64,000 nucleotides of DNA from Caballeronia turbans (GTDB lineage Bacteria; Pseudomonadota; Gammaproteobacteria; Burkholderiales; Burkholderiaceae), in assembly GCA_001544655.2 (NCBI GenBank), contig FCOD02000002.1, positions 186,001 to 250,000 of the forward strand. The letters run 5' to 3'. The stretch's first letter is position 1. Every line of letters begins with the position of its first letter. The notes below the pieces were generated by a model. The model did no database searches. It worked only from the letters and a program-made list of their open reading frames with translations, and was not told the origin of the DNA. Position numbers and translations under genes: made by a program. Shown here piece by piece: positions 60,649 through 64,000 of this stretch.

Positions 60649-61842
60649 ATGTCGATCATTCCCGAGATCGCCCGGTCGCGCGACGAGATTCAATCCATTC
60701 GCCGCGATATTCACGCGCATCCCGAACTCTGCTACGAAGAAGCGCGCACGGCGGAACTGGTCGCGCAAAAGCTCGAAAGCTGGGATATCGAAGTGACGCG
60801 CGGGCTCGGCAAGACGGGCGTGGTCGGTGTGTTGAAGAAAGGCGCGAGCAAGCGCGCGATCGGCCTGCGCGCCGACATGGACGCGCTGCCGATTCCTGAG
60901 CTGAACACGTTTGCGCATGCGTCGCGTCACGAGAACAAGATGCATGCGTGCGGCCACGACGGCCACACCGCGATGCTGCTCGGCGCTGCGCAATACCTTG
61001 CGAACCACCGTGATTTCGACGGCACGGTCGTCTTCATCTTTCAGCCCGCCGAAGAAGGCGGGGGCGGCGCGAAAGCGATGATCGAAGACGGCCTCTTCGA
61101 GCGCTTTCCCGTCGATGCCGTGTTCGCGCTGCACAACTGGCCGGGCATGGCGGCGGGCGAATTCGGTGCGCGTGTGGGCGCGACGCAGGCATCGAGCAAC
61201 GAGTTCGAGATCCGCATCGAGGGCGTGGGCGCGCATGCGGCCATTCCGCACGATGGCGTCGATCCTGTGTTCACCGCGCTGCAGATCGGCACGGGCTTGC
61301 AGAGCATCGTGACGCGCAACAAGCGGCCCATCGACGCGGCCGTGCTCTCGATCACGCGCATGCAGGCGGGCCACGCGATCAACGCGATCCCGACGACCGC
61401 GACGCTCGGCGGCACCGTGCGCACGTTTTCCACCGACGTGCTCGATCTGATCGAGACGCGCATGAGGGAGATCGTCGCGGCAACGGCGGCGGCTTATCGG
61501 TGCAAGGCTGAAGTTAGTTTCGTACGCAACTATCCGCCGACGGTGAACACGCAGAGCGAGACGCAATTCGCGCTTGGCGTGATGCGCGATGTCGTCGGTG
61601 CGCAGAAGGTGAACACGAACGTCGATCCGACGATGGGCGCGGAGGACTTCTCGTTCATGCTGCTGGAACGGCCGGGCTGCTACGGGTATATCGGCAACGG
61701 ACTGGGTGAGCATCGCGAACACGGTCATGGCATCGGACCGTGCATGCTGCATAACAGCAGCTACGATTTCAACGATGACGTGCTCACGCTCGGCTCGACG
61801 TACTGGGTGCGTCTGGTCGAAGCGTTTCTTTCGCGCGCGTAG
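60649..61842 (+). CDS. M20-family amidohydrolase (hippurate hydrolase type)
   Basis: The 397-residue enzyme has M20D hallmarks: 'RRDIHAHPELCYEEARTAELV' (in part), 'GLRADMDALPI' near 72, metal ligands Cys101 and His103 in 'MHACGHDGHTAML', Glu135/136 in 'QPAEEGGGGAKAMIEDGLF' and 'MGAEDFSFML' near 335. The group cleaves N-acyl amino acids, including hippurate to benzoate and glycine. AGGAAA precedes the ATG. The M14-like peptidase gene follows 10 bases after its stop, so the two form an operon. Confidence 0.88.
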   Translation: MSIIPEIARSRDEIQSIRRDIHAHPELCYEEARTAELVAQKLESWDIEVTRGLGKTGVVGVLKKGASKRAIGLRADMDALPIPELNTFAHASRHENKMHACGHDGHTAMLLGAAQYLANHRDFDGTVVFIFQPAEEGGGGAKAMIEDGLFERFPVDAVFALHNWPGMAAGEFGARVGATQASSNEFEIRIEGVGAHAAIPHDGVDPVFTALQIGTGLQSIVTRNKRPIDAAVLSITRMQAGHAINAIPTTATLGGTVRTFSTDVLDLIETRMREIVAATAAAYRCKAEVSFVRNYPPTVNTQSETQFALGVMRDVVGAQKVNTNVDPTMGAEDFSFMLLERPGCYGYIGNGLGEHREHGHGIGPCMLHNSSYDFNDDVLTLGSTYWVRLVEAFLSRA

Positions 61843-61852
61843 GGAGGTGAGC

Positions 61853-62920
61853 ATGTTTTCATCGACGTATCGCGAGGCGCGTCAGCGGTTTCTCGACACG
61901 GCCGCCGCGCGCAAACTCGCGGTCGATACGCGCGTGCTCGAAGGCATCGACGGTCTGGAAGGCGAGACGCTCGCAACCGATGTCGTGCGTATCGGCCCGG
62001 CCGATGCGAAGCGCCTGCTCGTGCTCACGTCCGCGACGCATGGCGTCGAAGGCTTTTGCGGCTCGGGCGCACAGATCGCGTTGATGCGCGACGACGTATT
62101 GCCCGCGCTGATGGAGAGTCTCGGCGTCGCGATGTTGCTGGTCCATGCGATCAATCCGTATGGCTTTTCGTATCTGAGCCGCACGACGGAAGGCAATGTC
62201 GATCTGAATCGCAACAGCGTGGATTTCGCGGGGCCGTTGCCGCAAAACCCCGGTTACGCGGAGCTGCACGAGCTGCTGCTTCCGGCGAGCTGGCCGCCTG
62301 ACGAAGCGAACATCGCGGCGATTCGCACCTACATCGAAACGCGCGGGCAATGGGCGTATCAGCAAGCGGTGACGACGGGCCAGTACACCCACGCGCAGGG
62401 CATGTTCTACGGCGGCGCGCAAGCCGCGTGGAGCACGCGGACGATGCGCAGTCTGCTCGCGGAATACGGAGAGACGTGCACGGCGATCGGCTGGATCGAT
62501 TTTCATACGGGACTGGGGCCGAGCGGCTTCGGCGCGAAGATCTGCGTCGGCGATGTGGCGCGTGCGCGGCGCTGGTGGGGCGCGGACGTGACGAGCCCGT
62601 TGGATGGCACGTCGATCGCGGCGGATGTCGCCGGGCCCTTGCTCGATACGCTGCGGCAGACGTGCCCGCATGCCGCGATTGCATCGATTGCGATCGAGTA
62701 CGGCACGGTGCCGCTCACGGACATGCTCGACATGCTGCGCGCGGATGTCTGGGTGCGCCATCATGCGCACGCGCCCGCTGCGCTGAAGGCCGACATTCGC
62801 CGCCAGATTCGCGCGGCGTTTTACATCGACGACGATATCTGGCGCGGGATGATCGTCGGGCAGGCGCGCGCAGCGGCGTTGCAGGCGCTATATGGCCTTT
62901 CGCGCGAAGAAGGCGCTTAA
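61853..62920 (+). CDS. DUF2817 / M14-like zinc peptidase
   Basis: The 355-residue protein belongs to the carboxypeptidase-like DUF2817 group. The zinc pair is 'THGVEGFCGSG' (His63, Glu66) and 'DFHTGLGPSG' near residue 220 supplies the next His. 'NPYGFSYLSRTTEGNVDLNRN' (in part) is the substrate-binding stretch with the usual Asn-Arg. A late Glu in 'IAIEYGT' could be the general base. GGAGGTGA precedes the ATG. It follows the amidohydrolase and may act on a related acyl-peptide or amide. Confidence 0.82.
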   Translation: MFSSTYREARQRFLDTAAARKLAVDTRVLEGIDGLEGETLATDVVRIGPADAKRLLVLTSATHGVEGFCGSGAQIALMRDDVLPALMESLGVAMLLVHAINPYGFSYLSRTTEGNVDLNRNSVDFAGPLPQNPGYAELHELLLPASWPPDEANIAAIRTYIETRGQWAYQQAVTTGQYTHAQGMFYGGAQAAWSTRTMRSLLAEYGETCTAIGWIDFHTGLGPSGFGAKICVGDVARARRWWGADVTSPLDGTSIAADVAGPLLDTLRQTCPHAAIASIAIEYGTVPLTDMLDMLRADVWVRHHAHAPAALKADIRRQIRAAFYIDDDIWRGMIVGQARAAALQALYGLSREEGA

Positions 62921-63789
62921 CGAAGTTCGAGCCACATCGGCTGATGATCCGATGATCGGCTCGACTGGTCCGCTTCGCATCCCGCGATGCGCGGCTTCAG
63001 GTCTTCGGTGACGAAGATGAAGTCGCAGGCGAACGGCCCATCGGGCCATTGATCGTGATCGTACAGGCCGACGGTCGCCGCGCGCGGCGCGTTCGGATGC
63101 GCGCAGGTCCAGGCATCGAGGAACGCCGGTGCATCGGCGAGCGGCGCCAGCATCGCGCGATACGCCGAGGCGTCGAACGCACTGTTGAAGTCGCCGCAGA
63201 TAATCGCGGAAGTCGGCCGCGCGGTGTCGGCGAACGGGCTCGCCTGACTTTCTGCCCTCGCGGGCTGACGCGCGTGCGCGCACGCTTCGGCGTGCAGTTC
63301 GCGCAAACGCGCGACTTGCGCGAGCCGCTGCTTCTCCGAATAAAACTCGAGATGCGTGCTGATGATGCGCAGCGGGCCTACGTCCGTCTCGATGACGGCT
63401 TCGAGCGCGACGCGCAGCATCGACGGCTTCGCGGGATCGGCGGGCCACGGCAGCGAATGGCGCAACACCTGACGCACCGGCAGGCGGCTGACGATCGCGT
63501 TGCCGAACTGACGGCGTGCGAGCCCGGCGCCCACGGGCGGCAGATCGGAGCCGATTGCGTCGATGACGGTCGCGCCGGGAATCAGCGTTTCGAGCTCGGC
63601 GAATTGGTCGGGGGCCGGTCGGCCACCGAGTCCGCCCGCCTGTTCGCTTTCGTGAAAGCCGCGCGTCACTTCCTGCAGGCACAGGATGTCGAAATCGTGC
63701 AGCGCCTTTGCTTCGGCGACGATGCGCGCGAGATCGACGCGGCCATCCACGCCGCGTCCCCATTGAATGTTCCAGTCGACTAGCCGCAT
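62917..63789 (-). CDS. Endonuclease/exonuclease/phosphatase (EEP) family protein
   Basis: The 290-residue enzyme has the EEP motifs in order: 'VDWNIQWGRG' near residue 5, 'ILCLQEV' (metal Glu) near 36, 'STHLEFYSEKQR' near 150, 'CGDFNSAFDA' near 197 and 'SDHQPMW' at the end. It hydrolyses phosphodiesters, in DNA or lipids or small molecules; which one is not evident. ATG 63789 has GAGG six bases upstream; the open frame reaches 63828. The stop overlaps the stop of the convergent M14-like gene. Confidence 0.87.
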   Translation of the reverse strand: MRLVDWNIQWGRGVDGRVDLARIVAEAKALHDFDILCLQEVTRGFHESEQAGGLGGRPAPDQFAELETLIPGATVIDAIGSDLPPVGAGLARRQFGNAIVSRLPVRQVLRHSLPWPADPAKPSMLRVALEAVIETDVGPLRIISTHLEFYSEKQRLAQVARLRELHAEACAHARQPARAESQASPFADTARPTSAIICGDFNSAFDASAYRAMLAPLADAPAFLDAWTCAHPNAPRAATVGLYDHDQWPDGPFACDFIFVTEDLKPRIAGCEADQSSRSSDHQPMWLELR

Positions 63790-63959
63790 GTCGAACCTCG
63801 GCGAAAAGCGTTGGAAGCCACTGTTCAATCCTTAAGCAAGACGTGTGCTCGACCGCACATGCTCGCGGCTCCGTGCAAATTTCCGAAACTAAGTATTTCT
63901 TACCGTTCGCGTCGCGGACGGCGATACAATCTGCGCCGTGGAAACGAACGTCGTCCGTC

Positions 63960-64000
63960 ATGAAATCACGCTTTTCCGTCTCTCTCGCCGCGTTCCTGCT
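63960..64000 (+). CDS. Start of a gene with a signal peptide, cut by the window end
   Basis: The ATG at 63960 opens 'MKSRFSVSLAAFLL', the beginning of a typical export signal. Only 13 complete codons are visible, so the product cannot be named. The 170-base gap before it holds GATACAAT at about 63921-63928, a likely -10. Confidence 0.5.
   Translation, partial: MKSRFSVSLAAFL

Overview
This is a GC-rich chromosomal window from a beta-proteobacterium of the Burkholderiaceae. The genus is an inference: the tail of a type VI secretion locus, a complete ben/cat benzoate set, ssu sulfonate genes, an emr-type efflux locus and malate synthase G, with the codon bias and protein character seen here, fit Paraburkholderia or Caballeronia best. 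I see no rRNA, tRNA, CRISPR array, intact insertion sequence or prophage. Most genes are ordinary, closely packed metabolic, transport and regulatory genes.

Layout. 1-1.2 kb: 3' end of a type VI secretion cluster (tssJ, OmpA lipoprotein), followed by a decayed small secreted-protein gene. 1.4-4.1 kb: a beta-helix (pectate-lyase-fold) protein divergent from a MurJ/MOP-type flippase. 4.2-7.3 kb: a 1045-residue single-module adenylation-carrier-thioesterase enzyme whose adenylation domain resembles acetoacetyl-CoA synthetase. 7.7-13.4 kb: an esterase, then marR-OMF-emrA-emrB efflux genes carrying three copies of one small operator. 14-19 kb: a solitary MetQ-like binding protein divergent from ssuADCB. 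19-21.4 kb: an Lrp regulator divergent from an aromatic amino acid permease, then a truncated aminotransferase start and a very large hairpin.

21.4-32 kb is the centre of the window. catR-catB-catC-benE run leftward and catA-benABCD-rid-benK run rightward from a shared control region. Together they import benzoate and convert it through catechol and cis,cis-muconate to (3-oxoadipate) enol-lactone. CatR-type boxes (ATAC-N7-GTAT or one mismatch) lie before catB and between catR and catA. The last steps (catD, pcaIJ, pcaF) are outside the window.

32-34.5 kb: an alcohol dehydrogenase, a universal stress protein and a DUF1488 protein. Perfect FNR/Anr-like palindromes precede the first and the last, suggesting a low-oxygen group. 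34.5-36.2 kb: two paralogous small proteins followed by a soluble PAS histidine kinase. 36.5-38.9 kb: a propeller lipoprotein and a DUF1993 protein. 38.9-42.9 kb: a gntR-SDR-BKACE-MFS catabolic operon, probably for a beta-hydroxy acid. 43-47.4 kb: an ABC ATPase, FtsX-type permease and AttH-like trio. 47.5-53.3 kb: Fe-dependent alcohol dehydrogenase, urea-transporter homologue, class II aldolase, tautomerase and malate synthase G. 53.7-57.6 kb: a three-subunit molybdenum hydroxylase of the PaoABC type. 58-63.8 kb: an MHS transporter divergent from a LysR gene, then a hippurate-hydrolase-type amidohydrolase, an M14-like peptidase and an EEP-family phosphodiesterase. The window ends inside the signal peptide of another gene.
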